Below the pieces are notes generated by a model. It worked only from the letters and a program-made list of their open reading frames with translations. It was not told where the DNA came from and did no database searches. The translations under genes and the position numbers were made by a program. From the NCBI RefSeq assembly GCF_002109325.1, contig NZ_CP015348.1, positions 1,068,501-1,132,500 of the forward strand: a stretch of 64,000 nucleotides of DNA, given 5' to 3'. Source of the DNA: Sporosarcina ureae. GTDB lineage: Bacteria; Bacillota; Bacilli; Bacillales_A; Planococcaceae. This document shows, piece by piece, positions 54,084 to 64,000 of the stretch; position 1 is the stretch's first letter, and each line of letters starts with the position of its first letter.

Positions 54084-55490
54084 TCATTTCACCGAGTCGG
54101 GGATTAATGAGGTGTATGTCTTACCATCCAAACGTTCCTGCAACTCAGCTTTGGCTTGTTCAATAATTTCCGGGTTTTCCATCGCTTGGATGGCTGTCGC
54201 CGCAATCACTTTCCCTGCCTGTAGCATCCCTTTATGCGCAATCGGTGTAACTCCCTGCGAAACGACTTGCCATGTATGAAGTGGGGTGCCGAGTGCAAAA
54301 CAAGTTGTCAGACATTGCATCGTCGGAACAATCCAACTAACATCCCCTACATCTGTAGAGCCTGATAATACAGCATCCGAGGGATTATGTGAGGGAACAA
54401 AGTCTGCAATGTCCAGTTCTTTCAACTTTTTCACTGTTTCCCTGTCGCGTCCCACGTACGCATTGTTTAAATCATCCTGTGAAAGCGTACTTCGAATCTC
54501 TTTGGCGAATTTTTGATCCGCTTCATCATAAGTAGGAATCTCGACTTTCGTTAAATTCTCGTACATCACATCCGCAAGCACAGTATTTGGGATTAAGTTA
54601 GAAGCAGTCCCTTCGAATTCCACTTCAAACGTCGTGCCTGTCATTAAGGCCGCTCCGCGTGCAATGTCATAGACTCTTTCGTAAAGCGATTGAACTTCAT
54701 CCTTCTCCAGAGCTCGTATCAAATAGACGACTTCGGCATTCGCTTGGACCACATTCGGTGAGATGCCGCCTGTATCTGTAACTGCGTAATGGATACGGGC
54801 ATCCTGAACCATATGCTCTCTCAAATAATTCACACCGACATTCATCAATTCCACCGCATCCAGTGCACTCCTACCTAAATGAGGCGCCGCCGCTGCGTGG
54901 GCACTTTTCCCTTTAAACTTAAAACGAGCAGAGTAATTAGCGAGCGTCTTCACGTCCATAAGACCGGGAACATCCCAAGGGTGCCATGAAAACGCAGCAT
55001 CCACATCGTCAAAAAGACCAGCACGAGCCATGAATGCTTTACCAGAACCGGCTTCTTCAGCGGGACAGCCATAGAAGCGGACTGTTCCTTTTAACTGATT
55101 TAACTCCATATACTCTTTAATTGCAACAGCCGCGGCAAATGCACCTGTTCCCAGCAAATTATGACCACAGCCATGGCCATTTCCACCATTGACAACTGGA
55201 TCGTGATGGGTAAGTCCTTTTTTCTGACTAAGCCCCGCCAATGCATCATATTCACCCAAAATCGCGACAACAGGCTTCCCGCTTCCGTAATTTCCAATAA
55301 AAGCGGTTTCCAGTCCTGCTACGCCACGCTCGACCTTAAAACCTTCCTCTTCCAAAGCCCCTATTAAATAAGCAGAAGATTGATGTTCCTCGAAACACAA
55401 TTCCGGTACTTCCCAGATTTTATCGCTTAGTGCAATGAACTTTTCTCTTTTTTGCTCGATTAGCCTTGAAACCGTTTTCAGTAAATCCAT
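54084..55490 (-). CDS. M20-family amidohydrolase, AbgB-like
   Basis: A 468-residue zinc peptidase-like enzyme similar to AbgB, the B subunit of p-aminobenzoyl-glutamate hydrolase. It shows LGEYDALAGLSQ (about 80), GHGCGHNLLGTGAF (about 104-117), the PAEEAGSGKAFM catalytic Glu block (about 145), SAHAAAAPHLGRSALDA (about 197) and SGSTDVGDVSW near 370. It would cleave an N-acyl or aminobenzoyl amino acid imported by the adjacent transporter. ATG at 55490 follows GAGGAG; a GTG one codon earlier is possible. Confidence 0.88.
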   Translation of the reverse strand: MDLLKTVSRLIEQKREKFIALSDKIWEVPELCFEEHQSSAYLIGALEEEGFKVERGVAGLETAFIGNYGSGKPVVAILGEYDALAGLSQKKGLTHHDPVVNGGNGHGCGHNLLGTGAFAAAVAIKEYMELNQLKGTVRFYGCPAEEAGSGKAFMARAGLFDDVDAAFSWHPWDVPGLMDVKTLANYSARFKFKGKSAHAAAAPHLGRSALDAVELMNVGVNYLREHMVQDARIHYAVTDTGGISPNVVQANAEVVYLIRALEKDEVQSLYERVYDIARGAALMTGTTFEVEFEGTASNLIPNTVLADVMYENLTKVEIPTYDEADQKFAKEIRSTLSQDDLNNAYVGRDRETVKKLKELDIADFVPSHNPSDAVLSGSTDVGDVSWIVPTMQCLTTCFALGTPLHTWQVVSQGVTPIAHKGMLQAGKVIAATAIQAMENPEIIEQAKAELQERLDGKTYTSLIPDSVK

Positions 55491-55535
55491 CACTTATCTC
55501 TCCTCTATATAAATTGCCGTTACATAGCATCACTT

Positions 55536-56753
55536 TCATTGCTCAGCTTGAAGCAACTCGCCTTTTCGGTAATTCAACGTCAATAATGAAACCGTACAAA
55601 TGACAGCAAAAATAATTAACATCCAAAAAGCAGCATTATACGATCCATTAAACATCTGTACAATAAACCCGATGGCAAGTGGCGTAATAAAGCCTGCTAA
55701 CTGGCCACCCGTGTTCGCGATTCCCATACTTGTACCTACTACAGTAGATGGAAACCTTTTCAAAATAATAGATGGTAATAAAAGTATTATAAATGAAATG
55801 AACATAATCACTATTGTTTGGTAAGTGATGAACATCGTTACGTTCGGCGCATTAAACATGAGATATAAAATAATCCCAATGAGGACACATGCAATTGCTC
55901 CCATCACTTTCTCTCGTTCTTCCGGAAGCCTATCAATCACATATCCAGATAAGAAAATCGCTAAGACCATTGCTAAACCTGGAATTGTTTGCACCCATCC
56001 AAGTGAAATTAAATCAAGTCCACGTACATTGACGAGATAAGTCGGCAACCAAGTCGCTAAACCCCAGTTAATCGCGTAAATACTATAATAGGCGATAAAT
56101 AGATTCAACATCAACGGAGTTTTTATCAATTGCTTGAAAACGCCCTCCTGATTCTCGCCAACCGGTTTGAATTCTTCCTCTTTAAAGCCCTCGGGCAGCC
56201 TGATGAAAGCCCAGTAAAGAACAGTAATAATAAGCCCGATACCGCCCAGTACTAGAAAAGACACTCGCCAACCAATTGTTGTCAGCAAATAAACTGAAAG
56301 TACCGGTACAATCAGCGACACAATACCGCCAGTTGAAAGCATAATAGACATGGCCCAAGCTCTTTTTGAACTTGGAAACGTTTGCGAAATCAGTTTTGAA
56401 CTTGAAGGTTGAAATCCACCTTCTCCAATCCCGAATAAGAAACGGATTATAATCATCGAAGTCAGTGACCATACTGCCCCCGTCGCCGCTGTAAAGATCG
56501 ACCACATCAGGACGGATACAATTAAGACTCTCCTAGAACCGAATTTATCTGCCAACCAACCACCTGGTATTTGCATAAGCGCATATCCCGCAAAAAAACT
56601 ACTAAGGATAAGTCCAGTACTTGTAGGACTCAATTGTAAATCTTCAGTGATGGACAATATTGCATAGTTTATAAAATAACGATCGAAGTTACCAATGGCC
56701 CAACCTATAAATAGTAATAACAAAATCAAGTTTCTTTGTTTCTTAGAAACCAT
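55536..56753 (-). CDS. MFS transporter, anion:cation symporter type
   Basis: A 405-residue permease with 12 spans and the ACS-family signature NFDRYFINYAI (about 23-33), then GWLADKFGSRRV (about 64-75) and GIGEGGFQPSS (about 108-118). Family members import organic anions such as hexuronates, allantoate, phthalates or ureidoglycolate. Paired with the amidohydrolase 42 bp downstream, it probably imports that enzyme's substrate. AAGGAGGG precedes the ATG. Confidence 0.9.
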   Translation of the reverse strand: MVSKKQRNLILLLLFIGWAIGNFDRYFINYAILSITEDLQLSPTSTGLILSSFFAGYALMQIPGGWLADKFGSRRVLIVSVLMWSIFTAATGAVWSLTSMIIIRFLFGIGEGGFQPSSSKLISQTFPSSKRAWAMSIMLSTGGIVSLIVPVLSVYLLTTIGWRVSFLVLGGIGLIITVLYWAFIRLPEGFKEEEFKPVGENQEGVFKQLIKTPLMLNLFIAYYSIYAINWGLATWLPTYLVNVRGLDLISLGWVQTIPGLAMVLAIFLSGYVIDRLPEEREKVMGAIACVLIGIILYLMFNAPNVTMFITYQTIVIMFISFIILLLPSIILKRFPSTVVGTSMGIANTGGQLAGFITPLAIGFIVQMFNGSYNAAFWMLIIFAVICTVSLLTLNYRKGELLQAEQ

Positions 56754-57157
56754 ATGTAACCCTCCTTTTCGGAAAAATTTTCCCCCATTTTCTATTTAAC
56801 GTAGACTTAACGAAATTGTCGCTATATTAAATACTATAAACAGGAATTGAAATTAATGCAATATTTATTTTTACGAAAACGAAGTGAACAATACATGGAT
56901 ACCCGTTGTTACTGTAGATACTCTAGAAATTTCATTGACCAACTGATAAATAGACAAAAATTTACGTGAGTCGATTTCATAATTACTTAAACCCGACGCA
57001 GAAAAGAGATTGAATTATGAAATTTACTAACATAGCAAAACTAATAATCTATTTCCCACATATAAGCTTGGTCACCCATTGTATGAATAAATCGTTAAGA
57101 TTCGTTTATCAGAAAAACCCATTGGGTTAGGAGGTATTCAATTCCCTAACCAATATT
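56754..57157. other. Intergenic region upstream of the MFS gene
   Basis: A 13-bp palindrome GGAAAAATTTTCC (56771-56783) lies just upstream of the MFS Shine-Dalgarno and could be an operator. The remainder is AT-rich without a supported gene. Confidence 0.5.
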
Positions 57158-57375
57158 TCAATAGTACTCATCCACAAAATCTTGAGCATCCTGCGCGGAA
57201 ATGCCACCAAAACAGATCTTGTTTCGACATGACGTAAGAATCGCTTGTTTCATCGCCTTTGGACCAAGACTTCCCGACTCGATTTCAAGTTGGCCAAGAG
57301 ATTGTGTCGCAAAAATACCCGCTACCCGGTATTTAGCAGCGAGTGATAAGAAAATCTCTACATACGTATAGCTGT
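57158..57375 (-). pseudogene. Fragment of a VirD4/TraD-like coupling protein
   Basis: An open frame of about 70 codons reads VEIFLSLAAKYRVAGIFATQ, then SLGQLEIESG, ILTSCRNKICFGGISAQDAQDF and stops. The KYRV-IFATQSLxQLE and CR-KI-FGG-S-xDAxxF pattern is characteristic of the C-terminal part of type IV coupling ATPases and their TraM-binding relatives. The rest of the gene is missing. It implies a conjugative ancestor for the element. Confidence 0.65.
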
Positions 57376-57384
57376 AAACTCATG

Positions 57385-57840
57385 AAAGACCTATACAAAC
57401 GTTTAGATTGGTCACTTAGCTTTTTCCCTACTTCTTACTTGCATTAACATCTGGAATGCGTTTTGGGGATCGTGTAGGCCTAACCAGAGATGATTTCGAT
57501 TTCAAGAACAATTTGTTACATATAAAAAGGACTTGGGATTATAAAGAAGGATTTGGATTTTCAACCACAAAAAAACAATTCTTCGGAGTGCGTAATCTTA
57601 ATAGACCAAGATACCATGAATGTCTTTCAGGATTTATTTGATGAAACTTCGCCTAATTTACATGACTTGTTTTTCTGCAGTCCATATAATAAATCAAACG
57701 TGCTAACAAATGCAACAGTAAATAAAAGTTTAAAAATAATGATGGATGAATTGGAGATAAGATATATTACTGTTCACGGATTAAGACACACGCATGCTAG
57801 TATTCTGTTCTATACTTCTCCATATATTTACCGATCTCTT
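57385..57840 (+). pseudogene. Broken tyrosine recombinase (integrase) copy 1
   Basis: The frames LTSGMRFGDRVGLTRDDFDF (57456-57641) and VLTNATVNKSLKIMMDELE...VHGLRHTHASILF (57553-57942) overlap and together form the catalytic half of an integrase, with at least two frameshifts. It keeps the first catalytic Arg region and HxxR box but ends right after HTHAS. The final His and nucleophilic Tyr are lost. Confidence 0.75.
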
Positions 57841-57890
57841 TTTTATGAAACGCCCACTTGCTCCCTAGACATATCTTCGGAAATTCTTCA

Positions 57891-58052
57891 TCATATAAAA
57901 GATGGGTTACAATCGTATTCCACGACATGTTTAAATATGTAGCTAGTTGAATTCATGAAAAATACCTCTGATTCAAGTTCTTGTAAATGCTCATCTATTT
58001 TCTGAAGATAAAGCTCTTTCATCTTTTCTAGCTCAACTTCTATGGTAATCAT
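57891..58052 (-). CDS. Possible 53-residue coiled-coil protein
   Basis: The ATG at 58052 overlaps the stop of the pseudogene copy (ATGA). The N-terminal part (VELEKMKELYLQKIDEHLQELE) is a convincing amphipathic helix. The C-terminal part runs into the integrase relic, suggesting it is truncated and reads on into foreign sequence. Confidence 0.4.
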   Translation of the reverse strand: MITIEVELEKMKELYLQKIDEHLQELESEVFFMNSTSYIFKHVVEYDCNPSFI

Positions 58053-58246
58053 TTTTCTTCGCCCAGCCATTCATTCAGCCACTCGATTTCCTCCTGTGAC
58101 AATCCCTGTTCTTCCGTTTCTCTTTCTATTACATGGTGGCAATTTGCTTCTTCCCATTCTAGGTGGGTTTCCCACTCACGCATAACTTTAACTTCCTTTT
58201 CTGTTTATAGTTGCCGCCTATTTTTGAATGGTATTATTTTCGCCAT
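58049..58246 (-). pseudogene. Second copy of the small acidic protein, with in-frame TAA
   Basis: It aligns along its full 65 codons with the gene at 49206-49403 (IIPFK, TEKxVKVMRxWExHLE, LSQEExxWLNxWLxEEK). Codon 14 is TAA. GAGGTGG is still present upstream of the ATG. Confidence 0.8.
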
Positions 58247-58524
58247 TTTGCCACCTCTTCCGACTTGTTCTGTTCCTTCCATAATAATGGTTTCAATCGA
58301 AAGAATCAAAAAAGCCCAAACTATTTTAGTCTGGACAATCTCGATATCACATATTTTTTTAACTTCATATATTTCTATTCCTTCATGAAAACCATTCTTT
58401 CTGTACTAAACTGCCCAGTTAATACAATCAATCTAACATAACTATCCTAATACCACGCGCTATGTTAGATTCATATTTCAAATAAAAATAGTAATCAAAA
58501 TAAAGGATCCTAACCCTTTGATAA

Positions 58525-59134
58525 AGCAAGGCGCTTTTTAAAGAAGTTGTCAATCGTTTAGATAAGGGTTTAGGATATTATGTTTTACTACTTGCGCTAT
58601 CAACAGGTATGCGTTTCGGTGAAATGGTGGGACTGACCAGGAAGGACTTCAATTTCGAAGAGAGTACAATTAACATTGAAAAAACTTGGGGCTACGCAAA
58701 GAACTCCCCTGAAGGGTTTGGGCCAACAAAAAATGATGAGTCTATACGTGTTATTAAAGTTAACAAATTTACAATGGATACTTTTGAACAACTATTTATC
58801 AATGCCCCCACAAATACCTTTGACCTTGTTTTCTATAGCCCAGCCTCAAAATATAAAGTGATCAGTAATGCCAATGTGAATAAATTATTAAACAAAGTGC
58901 TAGAAGAATTACAAATTAAAAAAACTTAATTTACACGGCTTACGTCACACACATGCAAGTGTGCTTCTGTATGGTGGTGAATCCAACCAAAAGGTGTCTA
59001 TGAACTATGTAAGCGAACGACTTGGACATAAAGATGTAGAGACAACTTGGAAGACCTATTCACACATCTTAGATGAGATGAGAGAAAAAGATGAAGAAGA
59101 GACAATTTCGATCTTTGAAAACATGTTTGTGTAA
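58525..59134 (+). pseudogene. Broken tyrosine recombinase (integrase) copy 2, at the attachment site
   Basis: The C-terminal catalytic half of a phage/ICE integrase. It reads STGMRFGEMVGLTRKDFNFE in one frame, then, after a frameshift in an A7 run near 58920, LHGLRHTHASVLLYGG, SERLGHKDVETTWKTYSHIL and a stop at 59134. All late catalytic residues (HxxR, H, Tyr) are present, but the N-terminal arm-binding half is gone and a stop lies directly upstream. It ends about 150 bp from the tRNA-Leu. Confidence 0.82.
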
Positions 59135-59158
59135 TCCTTGTGTAAAATTTGTGTAAAA
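59127..59158. repeat. Arm-type repeats near the right end
   Basis: TTGTGTAATC (59127), TTGTGTAAAA (59138) and TTGTGTAAAA (59149), each 11 bp apart, overlap the integrase stop codon. Confidence 0.6.
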
Positions 59159-59202
59159 AGTTTTCAAAACCTATCGTTTTCTATCGTATTCTGCTAAAAG
59201 AA

Positions 59203-59246
59203 AAAGCATCTACAAACGCTGTGTTATCAACGTTTGTAGATGCTTT
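59203..59246 (-). terminator. Terminator of the rRNA-tRNA operon
   Basis: AAAGCATCTACAAACG/CGTTTGTAGATGCTTT stem. On the minus strand TTTTTCTTTT follows. It lies behind tRNA-Leu, the last tRNA of the operon. Confidence 0.9.
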
Positions 59247-59281
59247 AGGCCTATCTCAACTTGACTAGAAAAGACCAGGAT

Positions 59282-59295
59282 ATACCCGAGGCCGG
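59282..59295. repeat. Right attachment site (attR) within the tRNA-Leu 3' end
   Basis: ATACCCGAGGCCGG, identical to 48928-48941. The copy here belongs to the intact tRNA. Confidence 0.75.
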
Positions 59296-59363
59296 ACTTG
59301 AACCGGCACGCCTCGCGGCATCGCATTTTGAGTGCGACGTGTCTGCCATTCCACCACTCGGGC
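59283..59363 (-). tRNA. tRNA-Leu (CAA)
   Basis: 81 nt without encoded CCA. Acceptor GCCCGAG/CTCGGGT, anticodon loop CTCAAAA, long variable arm. The 3' end is the attachment site of the element. Confidence 0.95.
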
Positions 59364-59395
59364 ACGTGTAAAGTAATTAATTATATGAAATTAAA

Positions 59396-59466
59396 AGGCG
59401 GCAACCGGAATCGAACCGGTGGTAAGGGTGTTGCAGACCCGTGCCTTACCGCTTGGCTATGCCGCC
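59396..59466 (-). tRNA. tRNA-Cys (GCA)
   Basis: Acceptor GGCGGCA/TGCCGCC, loop CTGCAAC, discriminator T as usual for Cys. No encoded CCA. Confidence 0.95.
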
Positions 59467-59473
59467 AACATAG

Positions 59474-59548
59474 TGGAGCGGAAGACGGGATTCGAACCCG
59501 CGACCCCGACCTTGGCAAGGTCGTATTCTACCACTGAACTACTTCCGC
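59474..59548 (-). tRNA. tRNA-Gly (GCC)
   Basis: Acceptor GCGGAAG/CTTCCGC, loop TTGCCAA, CCA encoded. Confidence 0.95.
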
Positions 59549-59556
59549 AAAACTGA

Positions 59557-59628
59557 CTGGGGTAGCTGGATTCGAACCAACGAGTGACGGAGTCAAAGTC
59601 CGTTGCCTTACCGCTTGGCTATACCCCA
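59557..59628 (-). tRNA. tRNA-Gln (TTG)
   Basis: Acceptor TGGGGTA/TACCCCA, loop CTTTGAC, discriminator G. No encoded CCA. Confidence 0.95.
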
Positions 59629-59632
59629 CTAA

Positions 59633-59709
59633 TGGGGCGGACGAGGGGAATTGAACCCCCGAATGTCGGAATCACAATCCGATGCGTTAACCACTTCGCC
59701 ACGACCGCC
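59633..59709 (-). tRNA. tRNA-His (GTG), copy 1
   Basis: G-1 present opposite discriminator C, loop TTGTGAT, CCA encoded. Nearly identical to the next tRNA. Confidence 0.95.
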
Positions 59710-59761
59710 ATGTTATGATCACTTACAGTATAGTAATAGGTGTTAATTATTTTAAAAGTAA

Positions 59762-59838
59762 TGGGGCGGACGAGGGGTATCGAACCCCCGAATGTCGGAA
59801 TCACAATCCGATGCGTTAACCACTTCGCCACGACCGCC
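59762..59838 (-). tRNA. tRNA-His (GTG), copy 2
   Basis: Same sequence as copy 1 apart from an A/T difference in the T arm region. The two are 52 bp apart, suggesting a local duplication. Confidence 0.95.
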
Positions 59839-59863
59839 AGAATAATTATTATTTTAAAAAATA

Positions 59864-59934
59864 CAGGGGCAGTAGGAATCGAACCCACATCAAAGGTTTT
59901 GGAGACCTCTATTCTACCGTTGAACTATGCCCCT
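59864..59934 (-). tRNA. tRNA-Trp (CCA)
   Basis: Acceptor AGGGGCA/TGCCCCT, loop CTCCAAA, discriminator G. No encoded CCA. Confidence 0.95.
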
Positions 59935-59937
59935 AAA

Positions 59938-60022
59938 TGGTGGTGGGGGACGGATTCGAACCGCCGAACCCGGAGGGAGCGGATTTACAGTCCGCCGCGT
60001 TTAGCCACTTCGCTACCCCACC
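59938..60022 (-). tRNA. tRNA-Tyr (GTA)
   Basis: 85 nt with a long variable arm, loop CTGTAAA, acceptor GGTGGGG/CCCCACC, CCA encoded. Confidence 0.95.
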
Positions 60023-60030
60023 AGTAAGGA

Positions 60031-60103
<73 letters not shown>

Positions 60104-60110
60104 ATATAAA

Positions 60111-60186
60111 TGGTGGCTCAGGACGGAATCGAACCGCCGACACAAGGATTTTCAGTCCTTTGCTCTACCGACTGAGCTACTGAGCC
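60111..60186 (-). tRNA. tRNA-Phe (GAA)
   Basis: Acceptor GGCTCAG/CTGAGCC, loop CTGAAAA, CCA encoded. Confidence 0.95.
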
Positions 60187-60237
60187 ACTATTGTTAGTTT
60201 TTTTAGAAAGACGCTAATTAGAAGCGTATGTAAAAAA

Positions 60238-60313
60238 TGGCGGTCCCGACCGGGATCGAACCGGCGATCTCCTGCGTGACAGGCAGGCATGTTAACCGCT
60301 ACACCACGGGACC
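60238..60313 (-). tRNA. tRNA-Asp (GTC)
   Basis: Acceptor GGTCCCG/CGGGACC, loop CTGTCAC, discriminator G, CCA encoded. Confidence 0.95.
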
Positions 60314-60315
60314 AT

Positions 60316-60390
<75 letters not shown>

Positions 60391-60408
60391 ATAATACTAT
60401 AAAGAAAA

Positions 60409-60484
60409 TGGTGGAGGATGACGGGCTCGAACCGCCGACCCCCTGCTTGTAAGGCAGGTGCTCTCCCAGCTGAGCTAATCCTCC
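60409..60484 (-). tRNA. tRNA-Val (TAC)
   Basis: Acceptor GGAGGAT/ATCCTCC, loop CTTACAA, CCA encoded. Confidence 0.95.
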
Positions 60485-60543
60485 TGGGTTAAATTACTTT
60501 CAGCTTCGCATAACTGCGTCAGCTGTATTTAGAACTTTTAAAA

Positions 60544-60618
60544 TGGTGACCCCTACGGGATTCGAACCCGTGATACCGCCGTGAAAGGGCGGTGTCTTAA
60601 CCGCTTGACCAAGGGGCC
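60544..60618 (-). tRNA. tRNA-Glu (TTC)
   Basis: Acceptor GGCCCCT/AGGGGTC with a G-T pair, loop CTTTCAC, CCA encoded. Confidence 0.95.
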
Positions 60619-60638
60619 ATAAATTGAGAATGCATATC

Positions 60639-60730
60639 TGGCGGAGAGCAAGGGATTCGAACCCTTGAGGCAGCGCAAACCGCCTACACGATTTCCAATC
60701 GTGCTCCTTCGGCCACTCGGACAGCTCTCC
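60639..60730 (-). tRNA. tRNA-Ser (GGA)
   Basis: 92 nt with a long variable arm, acceptor GGAGAGC/GCTCTCC, loop TTGGAAA, CCA encoded. Confidence 0.95.
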
Positions 60731-60734
60731 ATAA

Positions 60735-60809
60735 TGGCTCCGCAGGTAAGACTCGAACTTACGACCGATCGGTTAACAGCCGATTGCTCTACCACTGAGC
60801 TACTGCGGA
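60735..60809 (-). tRNA. tRNA-Asn (GTT)
   Basis: Acceptor TCCGCAG/CTGCGGA, loop CTGTTAA, discriminator G, CCA encoded. First tRNA after the 5S gene. Confidence 0.95.
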
Positions 60810-60853
60810 ATAATATAATGTGGTTATAATAAAATTGTGAAACTTATCTAACA

Positions 60854-60969
<116 letters not shown>

Positions 60970-61099
60970 CTGTTTTTCAAAGCCATGATTATTATATCAA
61001 ACTGAGTGAGAAAGTCAAATGCTTTTTAAAAGTATTTTTTGTTCACTCAAAACTGAATAAAAGACATTGTCGTAGTTCAAGTAACTACTTTTTAAAATA

Positions 61100-64000
<2,901 letters not shown>

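Larger units (their letters stand above)
48928..59295. mobile_element. Decayed integrative (probably conjugative) element in tRNA-Leu
   Basis: About 10.4 kb bounded by 14-bp direct repeats of a tRNA-Leu 3' end. Arm-like repeats lie inside both ends. Inside are two broken tyrosine integrase genes, the nearer one adjacent to the tRNA as is usual, and a fragment of a VirD4/TraD-like coupling protein. Cargo genes are toxin-antitoxin, VWA protein, and regulator-amidohydrolase-MFS. No relaxase, replication or intact transfer genes remain, so it is now presumably immobile on its own. Confidence 0.75.

Overview
The window looks like the chromosome of a low-to-mid GC, endospore-lineage Firmicute, most likely a Sporosarcina or Planococcaceae relative. 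This is inferred from gene order and protein families: uvrBA with a LexA box, ecsAB, hit, a YhaH protein, hpr, prsA, yhaM-yhaN-yhaO, yhaPQ, yheA, yheB and hemZ are neighbours here in an arrangement close to the Bacillus subtilis yha/yhe region. Shine-Dalgarno sites are strong (GGAGG), and TTG and GTG starts are frequent. A YjcZ-type small sporulation peptide is also present.

Layout. 0-0.85 kb is a non-coding array in which GAGC recurs every 21 bp, including a 217-bp tandem duplication. 0.85-7.4 kb holds a DUF4097 gene, uvrA, uvrB and an IDEAL-domain protein. 7.5-13.3 kb holds ecsBA, hit, a YhaH protein, hpr, small genes and prsA. 13.3-14.0 kb is an intergenic block of long imperfect palindromes. 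14.0-19.0 kb is the overlapping yhaO-yhaN-yhaM set. 19.1-19.7 kb is a second repeat block of hexamer arrays plus a palindromic mosaic element, with a rearranged copy at 34.3-34.7 kb. 19.7-41.9 kb is mostly core and housekeeping genes: an ABC exporter, an SLH/metallo-beta-lactamase exoprotein, mgsA, enoyl-CoA hydratase under a FadR-like operator, hemZ, yheA/B, a CNNM transporter, bdbC with a thioredoxin, a pseudouridine synthase, a soluble MCP-like protein, an aldo/keto reductase, a purine permease with PurR-like boxes, trmL and queG.

41.98-48.6 kb is a xanthine-dehydrogenase-type molybdo-hydroxylase locus. The three enzyme subunits lie on the minus strand behind a two-gene YIEGIA/capping-subunit membrane module. 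The maturation genes (XdhC-like and MocA-like, equivalent to PucA and PucB) diverge on the plus strand. Together with the nearby purine permease this suggests purine salvage and catabolism, but the substrate is not proven by sequence.

48.93-59.30 kb reads as a decayed integrative element in the 3' end of tRNA-Leu(CAA). A 14-bp direct repeat of the tRNA end (attL/attR) bounds it. Three TTGTG-type repeats sit near each end, where recombinase arm sites would be expected. Two broken tyrosine recombinase genes and a fragment of a VirD4/TraD-like coupling protein are present. Its surviving cargo is a toxin-antitoxin pair, a VWA-domain protein, and a module of regulator, AbgB-like M20 amidohydrolase and MFS transporter.

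59.28-64.0 kb is the end of an rRNA operon on the minus strand: 23S (5' end just outside the window), 5S and sixteen tRNAs, including two tandem tRNA-His copies, closed by a strong terminator.
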